A stretch of DNA of 64,000 nucleotides from an uncultured beta proteobacterium (lineage in GTDB: Bacteria; Pseudomonadota; Gammaproteobacteria; Burkholderiales; Burkholderiaceae_C), in the NCBI GenBank assembly GCA_903960915.1, contig CAJCCO010000070.1:20416-84415 (forward strand), given 5' to 3'. Shown here one piece after another: positions 26,015 to 34,885 of this stretch; the first letter of the stretch is position 1, and the number at the start of each line of letters is the position of its first letter. Both the position numbers and the translations under genes were made by a program. The notes beneath the pieces were generated by a model. It saw only the letters and a program-made list of their open reading frames with translations, was not told the origin of the DNA and searched no databases.

Positions 26015-27207
26015 GATTTAAGGACTGATTTGCCAATGATGAGTTGTTGCACTTCGGTAGCCCCTTCGTAGATGCGCAGTGAGCGGATGTCGCGGTACAG
26101 GCTTTCTACTTTGGTGCCCACCTTGACGCCCATGCCACCGTGCATTTGCAGCGCCATATCAATCACGCGTTGGGCGTTTTCGGTGGCGGTCATTTTGGCC
26201 ATGGCGGCGGCGGCCGAATAGGCCTGCGCCTGGGCGGGGGTGTCGGTGCCCACGCAGTCACGCATCCAGGCGGCGCGGTAGGTCAGCAGGGCGGCAGCGT
26301 CTATCATTGCGGCCATCTCGCCGAGCTTGGCCTGGGTGAGCTGAAAGTCGGCCAGGCGCTGACCAAACATGGGGCGGGCTTTGGCATAGTGCACGGCTTC
26401 GGCCAGGGCGCGGCGCGCCATGCCTAAGGCAGCGGCGGCGACCGAGGCGCGAAAGATGTCCAGCGTGCGCATGGCCAGCTTGAAGGCGCCGTTGAGCTCC
26501 CCAAGTTGGGCGCTGGCCGGCAGGCGGCAGTTGTCAAAACGCAAGGTGGCCAGGGGGTGCGGCGCCATGACGGCGATGTGCTCCGAGGCGTCGAGCCCAG
26601 GGGTGCTGGCGTCCACCACATAGGCGGTGATGCCGCGGGTGCCGGCCTCTGGGTCGGTCTTGGCAAAGACGCAGTAAAAGTCGGCAATGCCGCCGTTGCT
26701 GATCCAGGTTTTGCAGCCATTCAAGGCCACGCCGTCGGGCGTGGGCGTGGCGCTGGTGGTCATGGCGCCGGCATCAGAGCCGGCGTCTGGCTCGCTCAGG
26801 GCAAAGGCGGCAATTTTGTCGCCACGGGCCACCGCTGGCAGGTAGGCGGCCTGTTGCGCGGGCGAGCCCGCCAGCGTGATGGCACCGCTGCCCAGGCCTT
26901 GCATGGCAAAGGCAAAGTCAGCCAGCGGCGAATGAAAGGCCAGCGTTTCGCGCAGGATCACCAGCGCGCGCGAGTCCATGGCGTCCAGCGCACCGCCAAA
27001 GGCGGCGGGCACGCAGTAGCGCAGCCAGCCGGCATCGCCCAAGTGGCGTACCCAGGCTTGGCAGGCCGCGCGGTCATCGCGCTCGTCCACGTCTTGCTGC
27101 GGCACCCAGGCCACCAAGCGCTGCGCCAGGTCCTGGTGCGCGGCGTTGAAAAAGGGCAGGCTTAAATGCTGGGTGGGCGCTGCGCTGGGGAGCTTGCTGG
27201 CGGCCAT
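26011..27207 (-). CDS. Acyl-CoA dehydrogenase of the 2-aminobenzoate operon
   Basis: A 398-residue FAD enzyme from the ATG at 27205-27207, one base after the crotonase stop; this start is preferred over an upstream one for that coupling. Family motifs [15 protein letters not shown] and CKTWISNGG are present, the catalytic Glu is in [11 protein letters not shown], and QMHGGMGV precedes it. It would introduce a double bond into a ring-derived CoA thioester during the beta-oxidation-like phase. In the Azoarcus evansii pathway comparable dehydrogenase genes accompany the monooxygenase/reductase. The exact substrate is inferred. Confidence 0.85.
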   Translation of the reverse strand: MAASKLPSAAPTQHLSLPFFNAAHQDLAQRLVAWVPQQDVDERDDRAACQAWVRHLGDAGWLRYCVPAAFGGALDAMDSRALVILRETLAFHSPLADFAFAMQGLGSGAITLAGSPAQQAAYLPAVARGDKIAAFALSEPDAGSDAGAMTTSATPTPDGVALNGCKTWISNGGIADFYCVFAKTDPEAGTRGITAYVVDASTPGLDASEHIAVMAPHPLATLRFDNCRLPASAQLGELNGAFKLAMRTLDIFRASVAAAALGMARRALAEAVHYAKARPMFGQRLADFQLTQAKLGEMAAMIDAAALLTYRAAWMRDCVGTDTPAQAQAYSAAAAMAKMTATENAQRVIDMALQMHGGMGVKVGTKVESLYRDIRSLRIYEGATEVQQLIIGKSVLKS

Positions 27208-27208
27208 G

Positions 27209-28063
27209 TCAGTTGCCTCCGAACACGGGTTTTTGCTTGGCAGAGAAAGCCTCATAGGCCCGGCGGAAGTCTTGGGTTTGCATGCAAATGGCCTGGGCTT
27301 GCGCTTCGGCCTCCACCGCCTGCTCGATGGTCATGGCCCATTCCTGTTGCAGCATGGTCTTGGTCATGCCGTGGGCAAAGGTGGGACCGGCGGCCAGCTC
27401 TGCCGCCATGGCCTGCGCTTTGGGCAACAGTTCAGCGCTGTCGTACAGGGCGTTGTAAAAGCCCCAGTTCAGCCCCTCGGCGGCGCTCATGGCGCGCCCG
27501 GTGAACAGCAGCTCCGACGCGCGGCCCTGGCCAATCACACGGGGTAGCAAGGCGCAGGCGCCCATGTCAGCACCGGCCAGGCCCACGCGGGTGAACAAGA
27601 ACGCCGTTTTGGTGGCGGCGGTGCCATAGCGCAGGTCGCAGGCCAGCGCCATCATGGCGCCGGCACCGGCGCAAATGCCGTCAATGGCGCCAATGACGGG
27701 CTGCGGGCAGTTGCGCATGGTCTTCACCAGGTCGCCGGTCATGCGGGTGAACTCCAGCATCTCGGGCATGGTCATGGTGGTGAGCGGGCCAATGATCTCG
27801 TGCACATCGCCCCCCGAGCAAAAATTGCCACCGGCACCGGTGACCACCACGGCCTTCACGTCGGTCGATTGTTTGAGGGCATGGAACAGGTCGCGCAACT
27901 CGGCGTAAGAGTCAAAGGTCAGCGGGTTCTTGCGCTCGGGCCGGTTCAGGGTGAGCGTGCCCACGCCTTGGGCAAAGCCCCAGCTGAAGTGCTGGGCCGC
28001 GTAATTGGCCGTGGGCTTGAACTGGGCATGCATGGGGTTGCTGGCGGCGATGTAATGTTTCAT
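27209..28063 (-). CDS. Enoyl-CoA hydratase/isomerase family protein of the 2-aminobenzoate operon
   Basis: A 284-residue crotonase-fold protein with the CoA/oxyanion motifs [11 protein letters not shown] and [20 protein letters not shown]. By eye alignment, the position of the first catalytic Glu of classical hydratases (Glu 144 in rat) is Arg or Val here ([11 protein letters not shown]), while the second Glu is kept (ASELLFTG). It may therefore catalyse a ring hydrolysis, isomerisation or deamination step rather than simple hydration. It is followed after one base by the acyl-CoA dehydrogenase gene and preceded by the MarR gene, all in one direction. Confidence 0.82.
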   Translation of the reverse strand: MKHYIAASNPMHAQFKPTANYAAQHFSWGFAQGVGTLTLNRPERKNPLTFDSYAELRDLFHALKQSTDVKAVVVTGAGGNFCSGGDVHEIIGPLTTMTMPEMLEFTRMTGDLVKTMRNCPQPVIGAIDGICAGAGAMMALACDLRYGTAATKTAFLFTRVGLAGADMGACALLPRVIGQGRASELLFTGRAMSAAEGLNWGFYNALYDSAELLPKAQAMAAELAAGPTFAHGMTKTMLQQEWAMTIEQAVEAEAQAQAICMQTQDFRRAYEAFSAKQKPVFGGN

Positions 28064-28154
28064 GGGGTGACTTGATGGGGTAAACGAATTGGGGCTACAA
28101 ATTGGGTTGCGAATTGAGGCAGCGAATTGGCGTAATAAATTGCGCTTGCCGTGC

Positions 28155-28658
28155 TTACGCAGTCACCACGGGGGGCGTGGTATCCATCGCGGTTTTGGTG
28201 TGTTCTTTGACACGCCCGAGCAGCTGGTGCAGGGCGTCAATCTCGGCCTCGTCCAGGCCGGCAAAGGCGCTTTCTATCCAGGCCATGTGCTGGGTCGCCA
28301 TCTCTGAGAATTGCTGGCGTCCGCGCGGTGTGAGCAAGACGCGGAAGGCGCGCCGGTCGCCCTCCACGGCCTCGCGCTGCACCAGGCCTTCACGCACCAA
28401 CTGGTCGGTGATGCCGGTGACGTTGCCACCGGTCACCATCATGCGACGCGACAGCTCATTCATCTTCAGGCCTTCGGGCGCACGCTCGAGCTGCGCCATC
28501 AGGTCAAAGCGCGGCAAGGTGGTGTCAAACTGCTCACGCAAACCGCTGCGCACACGGGTTTCAATCAGTTGCGTGCAGGTGAGCATGCGCAACCAAAGCC
28601 GCAGCGCTTGCGGGTGGTCGGCAGCAGCGCTGTCCTGCAGGCGGGCTTCTTTGTCCAT
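28155..28658 (-). CDS. MarR-family regulator of the 2-aminobenzoate operon
   Basis: A 167-residue MarR protein from the ATG at 28656-28658, one base after the monooxygenase/reductase stop. The winged helix-turn-helix is [31 protein letters not shown], followed by the [15 protein letters not shown] wing. Upstream in-frame sequence to 29000 is only the shadow of the neighbouring gene. MarR proteins in aromatic CoA pathways typically repress until a CoA thioester or the acid binds. The 14-base palindrome at 31060-31073 just upstream of the first gene is the obvious operator candidate. Confidence 0.88.
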   Translation of the reverse strand: MDKEARLQDSAAADHPQALRLWLRMLTCTQLIETRVRSGLREQFDTTLPRFDLMAQLERAPEGLKMNELSRRMMVTGGNVTGITDQLVREGLVQREAVEGDRRAFRVLLTPRGRQQFSEMATQHMAWIESAFAGLDEAEIDALHQLLGRVKEHTKTAMDTTPPVVTA

Positions 28659-28659
28659 G

Positions 28660-31050
28660 CTAGAGACCTTCTTCCTGGGCCGCTGAATGCAGAGCGGTTT
28701 TCTTGACCGGCGCACTTGCCGCCATTTGCTGCTGCTTGGCCAGTTCGCGGTAAAGCTGATCGCGGCCGCTTTCGTATTGACGCGGCCAGACGACGGCGCG
28801 GCTTTGCAGTTTGGCGGCTTCGTGCAGGGTCCAGGCGGGGTCGGCCAGGTGGGGACGGGCAATGGCGCAGAGGTCGGCTCGGCCCGCGGCAATGATGCTG
28901 TTGGCGTGGTCGGCCTCGGAGATGGCGCCCACGGCGATGGTCTGTATGCCGGCCTCGTTGCGAATGCGGTCTGAAAACGGCGTTTGGTACATGCGGCCAT
29001 ACACCGGTTGCGCCGCGCGGGTGGTTTGGCCCGAGGACACGTCGATCAGGTCGCAGCCTGCGGCCTTGAACAATCGCGCCATGGCCACGGCGTCGTCGGC
29101 GGTATTGCCGCCGGGCGCCCAGTCGTGAGCGGAAATACGCACGCTCATGGGCAGGTGGGCGGGCCAGACCGCGCGCATGGCGGCAAACACCTCCAGCGGG
29201 TAGCGGCAGCGGTTTTCCAGGCTGCCACCGTAGTCGTCGGTGCGCAGGTTGGTCAAAGGCGTGATGAAGCTCGACAACAAATACCCGTGCGCGGCGTGCA
29301 GTTCCAGCCAGTCAAAGCCGGCCTCGCTGGCGCGTTGCGTGGCCTGCACAAACTGCTGTTTCAGGATATTCATGTCGGCACGGTTCATGGCGTGCGGCGT
29401 CTGGTTTTGCGCGCCATAAGCCACGGCACTGGCGCCTAAGAGAGACCAGTTGCCGCTGGGCAGTGGCTCGTCGGTGCCTTCCCAGCCCACTTGGGTGGAG
29501 CCTTTGGGGCCGCTGTGGCCCAGTTGCAAACCGATCTTGGCACTGCTTTGGCCGTGCACAAAGTCCACCACGCGTTTGAAGGCTTGGGTTTGCGCATCGC
29601 TCCATAAGCCCGGACAGCCCGGGGTGATGCGGCCCTCGGGGCTCGGGCTGGTCATCTCCACCATGACCAAGGCGGCGCCACCCAGCGCGCGCGCGCCCAG
29701 GTGCACCAAATGAAAGTCTTGCAACAGGCCGTCCACCGCGCTGTAGGTGGCCATGGGCGAGACGACGATGCGGTTCTTGAGCGTGACGCCGCGCACCGTG
29801 AAAGGCAGCAGCATGGGGGCAATGGCTTTGGGCTTGCTGGCGGGGGCGACTGTCTGACCCAGCCAGGTTTCGTAGCCCCCGAGCCAGGCCGCGTCACGCA
29901 GGCGCAGATTTTCGTGGCTGATGCGCTGCGAGCGCGTCAGCAACGAATAGGCAAATTGCTCCACCGGCATGTGGGTGTAGCGCGCCACGTTTTCAAACCA
30001 CTCGGTGGAGTTGCGCGCGGCGTTTTGAATCTTGAGCACCTCCACGCTGCGGCGCGCCTCGTAACGCTGCAACACCAACTGCATGTCGTCGCTGCTGGGT
30101 TGCGTCACCGGGTCGGCGGCGAATTCGCGCGCCAGGTCAATCGCGTCTTCCACCGCCAGTTTGGTGCCGCTGCCAATGGAGAAGTGCGCGGTGTGGGCCG
30201 AGTCGCCCATCAGCACCACGGGCACGTTGCGGCCTTCAATATCGAGCTGGTGAACCCAGGTGGCGCACATCACACGCGGGAAACGTATCCACTGTGCCGA
30301 GCCGCGCAAGTGCTTGGCGTTGGTCATGAGCGAGTGGCCGTCCAGGTACTTGGCAAACAGGCGCTCACAGAAAGCAATGCCCTCTTCCTGGCTCATGTCC
30401 TGCAGGCCATGCGCCTGCCAGACGTCTTCGGGCACTTCGACGATGAAGGTGGAGGTCTTGTCGTCAAACTTGTAGGCATGGGCCTGAAACCAGCCGTGCT
30501 CGGTTTGCTCAAAGGCGAAAGTGAAGGCGTCAAACGTCTTGTGGGTGCCCAGCCAGACAAAGCGGCACAACCGGGTGTCAATGTCGGGTTTGAAGACGTC
30601 GGCGTAGCGCGTACGGATGCGGCTGTTCAAGCCATCGCTGGCAATGACCAGGTCGGCCTGGTACTGGGCGGCCATGGCCTGGTCGTCGTCCGCGTCCACC
30701 TCAAACACCAGTTCTACCCCCAGCGCCAGGCAGCGGTCTTGCAAGATGTTGAGCAAGTGCTTGCGCCCAATGCCGCAAAAGCCGTGGCCGCCTGAGCGCA
30801 CGCTGGCGCCTTTGAAGAACACCTCGATATCGTCCCAGTGGTTGAGCGCATCGCCAATCAACTGGCCACTGACGATGTCGGCCTCGCGCAGGTTGTCCAG
30901 CGTCTGGTCTGACAACACCACGCCCCAGCCAAAGGTGTCAAACGGCTTGTTGCGCTCCACCACGGTGATGTGGTGTGCCGGGTTTTGCAGCTTCATCAGC
31001 AGCGCGAAATAGAGTCCAGCGGGGCCACCGCCTAAGCAAAGTATATTCAT
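28660..31050 (-). CDS. abmA: 2-aminobenzoyl-CoA monooxygenase/reductase (salicylyl-CoA 5-hydroxylase-like fusion)
   Basis: A 796-residue two-domain flavoenzyme starting at the ATG at 31048-31050, right before the FAD motif [15 protein letters not shown]. Residues 1-390 form a PHBH-type FAD monooxygenase ([23 protein letters not shown]). Residues 415-770 form an old-yellow-enzyme reductase ([42 protein letters not shown]). This fusion is known from Azoarcus evansii, where it hydroxylates and then reduces 2-aminobenzoyl-CoA to a non-aromatic product. It is first in the operon. Related salicylyl-CoA hydroxylases share the fold, so the substrate rests on the ligase and RidA context. Confidence 0.88.
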   Translation of the reverse strand: MNILCLGGGPAGLYFALLMKLQNPAHHITVVERNKPFDTFGWGVVLSDQTLDNLREADIVSGQLIGDALNHWDDIEVFFKGASVRSGGHGFCGIGRKHLLNILQDRCLALGVELVFEVDADDDQAMAAQYQADLVIASDGLNSRIRTRYADVFKPDIDTRLCRFVWLGTHKTFDAFTFAFEQTEHGWFQAHAYKFDDKTSTFIVEVPEDVWQAHGLQDMSQEEGIAFCERLFAKYLDGHSLMTNAKHLRGSAQWIRFPRVMCATWVHQLDIEGRNVPVVLMGDSAHTAHFSIGSGTKLAVEDAIDLAREFAADPVTQPSSDDMQLVLQRYEARRSVEVLKIQNAARNSTEWFENVARYTHMPVEQFAYSLLTRSQRISHENLRLRDAAWLGGYETWLGQTVAPASKPKAIAPMLLPFTVRGVTLKNRIVVSPMATYSAVDGLLQDFHLVHLGARALGGAALVMVEMTSPSPEGRITPGCPGLWSDAQTQAFKRVVDFVHGQSSAKIGLQLGHSGPKGSTQVGWEGTDEPLPSGNWSLLGASAVAYGAQNQTPHAMNRADMNILKQQFVQATQRASEAGFDWLELHAAHGYLLSSFITPLTNLRTDDYGGSLENRCRYPLEVFAAMRAVWPAHLPMSVRISAHDWAPGGNTADDAVAMARLFKAAGCDLIDVSSGQTTRAAQPVYGRMYQTPFSDRIRNEAGIQTIAVGAISEADHANSIIAAGRADLCAIARPHLADPAWTLHEAAKLQSRAVVWPRQYESGRDQLYRELAKQQQMAASAPVKKTALHSAAQEEGL

Positions 31051-31059
31051 GGGGAAATA

Positions 31060-31073
31060 GTTTAGATATAAAC
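31060..31073. promoter_or_regulatory. Palindromic operator candidate upstream of the 2-aminobenzoate operon
   Basis: GTTTA-GATA-TAAAC is an inverted repeat centred 16 bases before the abmA start codon, in the 80-base divergent gap with the MFS gene. Size and AT-rich arms fit a MarR dimer site, and a MarR gene is second in the operon. Binding there would block transcription initiation or early elongation. Confidence 0.5.
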
Positions 31074-31130
31074 AAAACTTTGTCAACGAGGGCAATCCAG
31101 TACCCGTTAGGCGCTGCTAAGCTCCCGGGC

Positions 31131-32381
31131 ATGACTTCTGCGCCCTCTTCTTCCACTGCTTCCTCGGCTTCAACGGCTTCTCATCCACCCAAATTGCTGG
31201 ACCAAAAGCCTTTTCTGCGCTTCTGGATGGCGAGGTTGTTTGGCGTGCTGGCCAACCAGATGCTGATGGTGGCGGTGGCCTGGCATATGTACGAGTTGAC
31301 GTCCAGCGCCTGGGACCTGGGGCTGGTGGGGTTGTTTCAGTTTGTGCCCGCCCTGGTGATGGCCTTGCCCGCGGGCCACCTGGCCGACCGCTGGCACCGT
31401 GGGCGCATCTTTGCCGCCTGCATCCTGGCGCAAGCGGTGGTGGGGGTGCTGCTGGTGGCGTCAACCCACGCGGGACTGACCACGCGCGAGCTGATTTTGG
31501 GCCTGTCGGTGGTGCTGGGCATGACGCGGGCGTTTCAAATGCCCGCGCAACAGGCACTCACGCCCCTGCTGGTGCCGCAAGCCCTGTTGCAGCGTGCCAT
31601 ATCGCTCAGCTCGGTGGGCATACAAATCGCCATCATTGGCGGGCCTGCCCTGGGCGGGCTGCTGTACACCACCGGCGCCACCACGGTGTACGCCACCTGC
31701 GTGGCCTTCTCACTGCTGTCTGCCGCGCTGACCTTGACCGTGCGCTACCGGCATGTGCCCGCGCAGGGGGCGGCCACGCTGGCTTCGGTGCTGGCCGGCG
31801 TGTCTTACGTCTGGAAAAGCAAAGTCTTGCTGGGTGCCATGTCGCTGGATTTGTTTGCCGTTTTACTGGGCGGCGCCACCGCCCTGCTGCCGATTTACGC
31901 CCGCGACATTCTTCATACCGGGCCGCAAGGTCTGGGCCTGCTGCGCGCGGCCCCGGCCGTGGGCGCGCTGCTGATGACGCTCCTGCTGGTGCGCTTTCCC
32001 TTGCAGCGCCACGTGGGCTACAAGCTGCTGGGCGCGGTGGCGGTTTTTGGCTTGGCCACCCTGGTGTTTGGCTTGTCCAGCCACTTTGGTTTGTCTATGC
32101 TGGCGCTGGCTGTGACCGGTGCGGCCGACAGCATCAGCGTGGTGACGCGCTTGACGCTGATGCAACTCGAAACGCCCGATGAAATGCGCGGCCGGGTGTC
32201 GGCGGTGAATTCGATTTTTATTGGCGCCTCCAACCAGCTCGGCGAGTTTGAATCGGGCGCCACCGCCGCCCTGCTCGGCCCGGTCGGCTCCGTGGTGCTG
32301 GGCGGCCTGGGCACGGTGCTGATTGCGGCCAGCTGGCTGCGCCTGTTCCCGGCGCTGGCCCGGCGTGACCGCCTGAGTTGA
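31131..32381 (+). CDS. MFS transporter (EntS-like exporter group)
   Basis: A 416-residue membrane protein with about twelve membrane segments, starting at the ATG at 31131; the 52 codons upstream overlap the divergent control region. The loop LADRWHRGRIF matches the MFS signature between segments 2 and 3, and RLTLMQLETPDEMRGRVSAVN is typical of the EntS/MFS_3 exporter group. Substrate is unknown. Being divergent from the 2-aminobenzoate operon, it may move an aromatic acid or pathway by-product, but it could equally be unrelated. Confidence 0.85.
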   Translation: MTSAPSSSTASSASTASHPPKLLDQKPFLRFWMARLFGVLANQMLMVAVAWHMYELTSSAWDLGLVGLFQFVPALVMALPAGHLADRWHRGRIFAACILAQAVVGVLLVASTHAGLTTRELILGLSVVLGMTRAFQMPAQQALTPLLVPQALLQRAISLSSVGIQIAIIGGPALGGLLYTTGATTVYATCVAFSLLSAALTLTVRYRHVPAQGAATLASVLAGVSYVWKSKVLLGAMSLDLFAVLLGGATALLPIYARDILHTGPQGLGLLRAAPAVGALLMTLLLVRFPLQRHVGYKLLGAVAVFGLATLVFGLSSHFGLSMLALAVTGAADSISVVTRLTLMQLETPDEMRGRVSAVNSIFIGASNQLGEFESGATAALLGPVGSVVLGGLGTVLIAASWLRLFPALARRDRLS

Positions 32382-32455
32382 ACGCGTTTGAGACGACGCA
32401 AGCTGCATGCCACAGTAGCCTGCAGGGCTGCTGCGACATGGCGCAAAATGGCTGA

Positions 32456-33316
32456 ATGAAACCACCTGCAAGATTGCAATCCCTGATAGAAGAAGGCCTG
32501 GTAGACACCGTGGTGCGCCAGCTCATGAGCGGCAAAGAAGCCATGGTCTTTGTGGTGCGCTGCGGAACCGAGACGCGCTGCGCCAAGGTCTACAAGGAAG
32601 CCAGCCAGCGCAGTTTTCGCCAGGCCGTGGACTACACCGAAAACCGCAAGGTCAAAAACTCACGCCAGGCCCGCGCCATGGCCAAGGGCAGTAAATTTGG
32701 CCGTGAAGCCCAAGAGGCCGCCTGGCAAAGCGCCGAGGTCGACGCGCTGTACCGCCTGGCCGATGCCGGCGTGCGCGTGCCCAAGCCCTACAACTTTTTT
32801 GAAGGCGTGCTGCTGATGGAGTTGGTGACCGACGCCAACGGCGATGCCGCACCACGGTTGAACGATGTGCGCTTCAGCGCCGAGGAGGCCCACGCCCACC
32901 ACGCCACCTTGCTGGTGGAGGTGGTGCGCATGCTGTGCGCGGGCGTGGTGCATGGCGACTTGTCCGAGTTCAACATCTTGCTGGGGCATGACCAGGGCGT
33001 GGACGGCCCGGTGATCATTGACCTGCCGCAAGCCATTGACGCCGCCGGCAACAACCACGCACAACGCATGCTGTTGCGCGACGTCGCCAATTTACGCGGC
33101 TTCTTTGGCCAGTTTGCACCCGACCTGCTGACCACCAATTTTGGCCCCGAGATCTGGGACCTGTACCAGCGCGGCGTACTGCAGGTGGACAGTGTGCTGA
33201 CCGGCCAGTTTGAGCGCCAGACCGGCGCCGTCGATGTGGGTGGCCTGATGCGCGAGATTGACGACGCCGTGGCCGAAGACGCCGCGCGCCGCTTGCGCAT
33301 GCAGACCGCCGCTTAG
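32456..33316 (+). CDS. RIO1-family serine/threonine protein kinase
   Basis: A 286-residue kinase of the atypical RIO family. Key residues seen are a candidate ATP Lys 44 (CAKVYKE), the catalytic loop VHGDLSEFNILL with Asp 168 and Asn 173, and the metal-binding IIDLPQAID with Asp 189. The RIO-specific insert after Lys 44 (RQAVDYTENRKVKNSRQARAM) is present. RIO1/RIO2 act in ribosome maturation in archaea and eukaryotes; the bacterial members are little understood. It has no signal peptide. A DUF1840 gene follows 29 bases later and is probably co-transcribed. Confidence 0.88.
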   Translation: MKPPARLQSLIEEGLVDTVVRQLMSGKEAMVFVVRCGTETRCAKVYKEASQRSFRQAVDYTENRKVKNSRQARAMAKGSKFGREAQEAAWQSAEVDALYRLADAGVRVPKPYNFFEGVLLMELVTDANGDAAPRLNDVRFSAEEAHAHHATLLVEVVRMLCAGVVHGDLSEFNILLGHDQGVDGPVIIDLPQAIDAAGNNHAQRMLLRDVANLRGFFGQFAPDLLTTNFGPEIWDLYQRGVLQVDSVLTGQFERQTGAVDVGGLMREIDDAVAEDAARRLRMQTAA

Positions 33317-33345
33317 CGCAAATTGCCCCCATCCAGGAGAACCCG

Positions 33346-33681
33346 ATGCTCTATAAATTCAAATCCAAAGCCACCGGTGACCTGATCATGCTGGAGCCCA
33401 ATGGGCGACGTGTGCTGGAGATCATCGGCAAGGCCGTGGCAAGCAACCAGGCGCCGCAAGGCATTGTCTTGCCCGAAGAAATGCCCGCGGCCCAAGCGGC
33501 GCTTGCAGCGGCCATCGTCCATGAAGAAGCCGCCCGTGCCAAAGCGGTGGCCGATGCGCTGGCGCGCCATGAAGCGGCGCCCCGCTTTGAAGCCGTGTCC
33601 CTGCGCCAACGGGCGCAACCTTTTCTGGACATGCTGCGCCGCTGCGAGAAAGAAAAACACCCCATCGTGTGGGGTGTTTAA
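33346..33681 (+). CDS. DUF1840 domain protein
   Basis: A 111-residue protein with the DUF1840 pattern: an N-terminal beta segment MLYKFKSKATGDLIML, a helix LEIIGKAVA, an Ala-rich middle helix and the C-terminal LRRCEKEKHPIVWGV. The function of this betaproteobacterial family is unknown. A good AGGAG ribosome site precedes the ATG. The last codons form the stem of a perfect terminator-like hairpin, so coding and termination signals overlap. Confidence 0.82.
   Translation: MLYKFKSKATGDLIMLEPNGRRVLEIIGKAVASNQAPQGIVLPEEMPAAQAALAAAIVHEEAARAKAVADALARHEAAPRFEAVSLRQRAQPFLDMLRRCEKEKHPIVWGV
33655..33679 (+). terminator. Rho-independent terminator overlapping the DUF1840 stop
   Basis: AAACACCCCA and TGGGGTGTTT pair perfectly over ten bases around a TCGTG loop, and the 3' arm ends in a T-run that merges with the TAA stop at 33679-33681. 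It ends the RIO kinase-DUF1840 unit and, being A-rich on the left, could also work for the convergent Bug gene. Confidence 0.75.
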
Positions 33682-33720
33682 CTTGAGCGGCCAACCTGCT
33701 GCCGCTTGTTATTTTCCTGC

Positions 33721-34704
33721 TTAGTCGGCAAATTTTCCGGAGGCTTCAATCGCTGGCTTGAGCTTGGCGATTTCACCGGTGACAAAGGCTTTATGGCCTT
33801 CTGGTGAAACACGGTTGTCGTTCACCACCACGGCGCCCAGGCCTTCTTGGCGCTTGACAAACTCGGGGTCTTTCAAAGCCACTTTCAACGCATCGTTGAG
33901 CTGCTTCAGAATAGCCGGTGGCGTGCCCTTGGGGGCGTACAAACCGTGCCAGATGGTCAGGTTAAAGCCCTTCAATCCCATTTCATTGAGCGACGGGTAA
34001 TCTTTAAGCAGTTTGTGACCCGACATGCGGTCTTTGGTGGTGACGGCAAAAGCCTTCACGCGGCCGGCTTCAATCTGCTGGGTGGTGTTGGTGGTCTGGT
34101 CACACATCACGTCAACCTGGCCGCCAATCAGGGCGGTCATGGCAGGGGCCGTACCGCTGAAGGGGATGGTGGTCATGGCATCTTTGGCGTTGACCGCGCT
34201 TTGCCACATCAGGCCGCACAGGTGCGAGGCTGAACCCAGACCGGCGTGCGCAATGTTGAGCTTGCCACTGTTGGCGCGAATGTAGTTCTCAAAATCGCGG
34301 TAGGTGTTGGCGGGCAACTGAGGCTTGCCAATGAGCGTCATGGGCACGTCATTGATCATGCCCAGGTACTCAAAGTCTTCCAGCGGCTTGTATTGCAGCT
34401 TGCGGTACAAACCGGCCGTGGCGGCCATGCCAATGTGCCAGACCAGCAAGGTGTGGCCGTCCGGGTTGGCTTTGGCCACCTTGGTGGCGCCAATGGTGCC
34501 ACCGGCGCCGTTGACGTTTTCAACCACAAAGTTGCTGCCAGGCATGGCTTTGCGCATGGACTCGGCCAAGTCACGGGCGACCCGGTCGGTGGGTCCACCG
34601 GCTGCAAACGGCACCACAAAATTGACGGATTTGCTGCCCGGGTAAGTTTGCGCTTGTGCCAACAGGGCGGTGGCGGCAAGGGCCAAAACCAATAAACGTT
34701 TCAT
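33721..34704 (-). CDS. Bug-family tripartite tricarboxylate transporter substrate-binding protein
   Basis: A 327-residue periplasmic binding protein with a cleavable signal peptide (MKRLLVLALAATALLAQAQ) and the TctC/Bug motifs VNFVVPFAAGGPTDRVAR, NVNGAGGTIGATKVAKANPDG and GQVDVMCDQTTNT. Bug proteins bind small carboxylates for TctAB transporters, but many, as here, have no membrane partner nearby. It lies 181 bases downstream of the PaaK-like gene in the same direction. The Asp that contacts the ligand carboxylate is usually in the GGPTD loop, which is intact. The ligand is unknown. Confidence 0.9.
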   Translation of the reverse strand: MKRLLVLALAATALLAQAQTYPGSKSVNFVVPFAAGGPTDRVARDLAESMRKAMPGSNFVVENVNGAGGTIGATKVAKANPDGHTLLVWHIGMAATAGLYRKLQYKPLEDFEYLGMINDVPMTLIGKPQLPANTYRDFENYIRANSGKLNIAHAGLGSASHLCGLMWQSAVNAKDAMTTIPFSGTAPAMTALIGGQVDVMCDQTTNTTQQIEAGRVKAFAVTTKDRMSGHKLLKDYPSLNEMGLKGFNLTIWHGLYAPKGTPPAILKQLNDALKVALKDPEFVKRQEGLGAVVVNDNRVSPEGHKAFVTGEIAKLKPAIEASGKFAD

Positions 34705-34885
34705 TTGAAAGTCTCCAATAGAACAAGGCTGTGAGCGTATTACCCACTTTGATAAAACGCAATGCGGAAACTACTTAGACCAGGGGTCAATGGGGTCAGT
34801 GGGGCCATCAATTGCCCCTCGTTTGATCATCCTTTGATGCCGGTCAGGTTTTCTGGGCCTGTCGTCCTGGTGGTGCCCCGCCGAA
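34705..34885. other. Intergenic spacer between PaaK-like and Bug genes
   Basis: The spacer contains GGGGTCAATGGGGTCAG near 34789-34805 and a short GGGGC/GCCCC inverted repeat around CATCAATT. Nothing here codes for a convincing protein. The repeat could act as a weak terminator after the PaaK-like gene. Confidence 0.3.
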
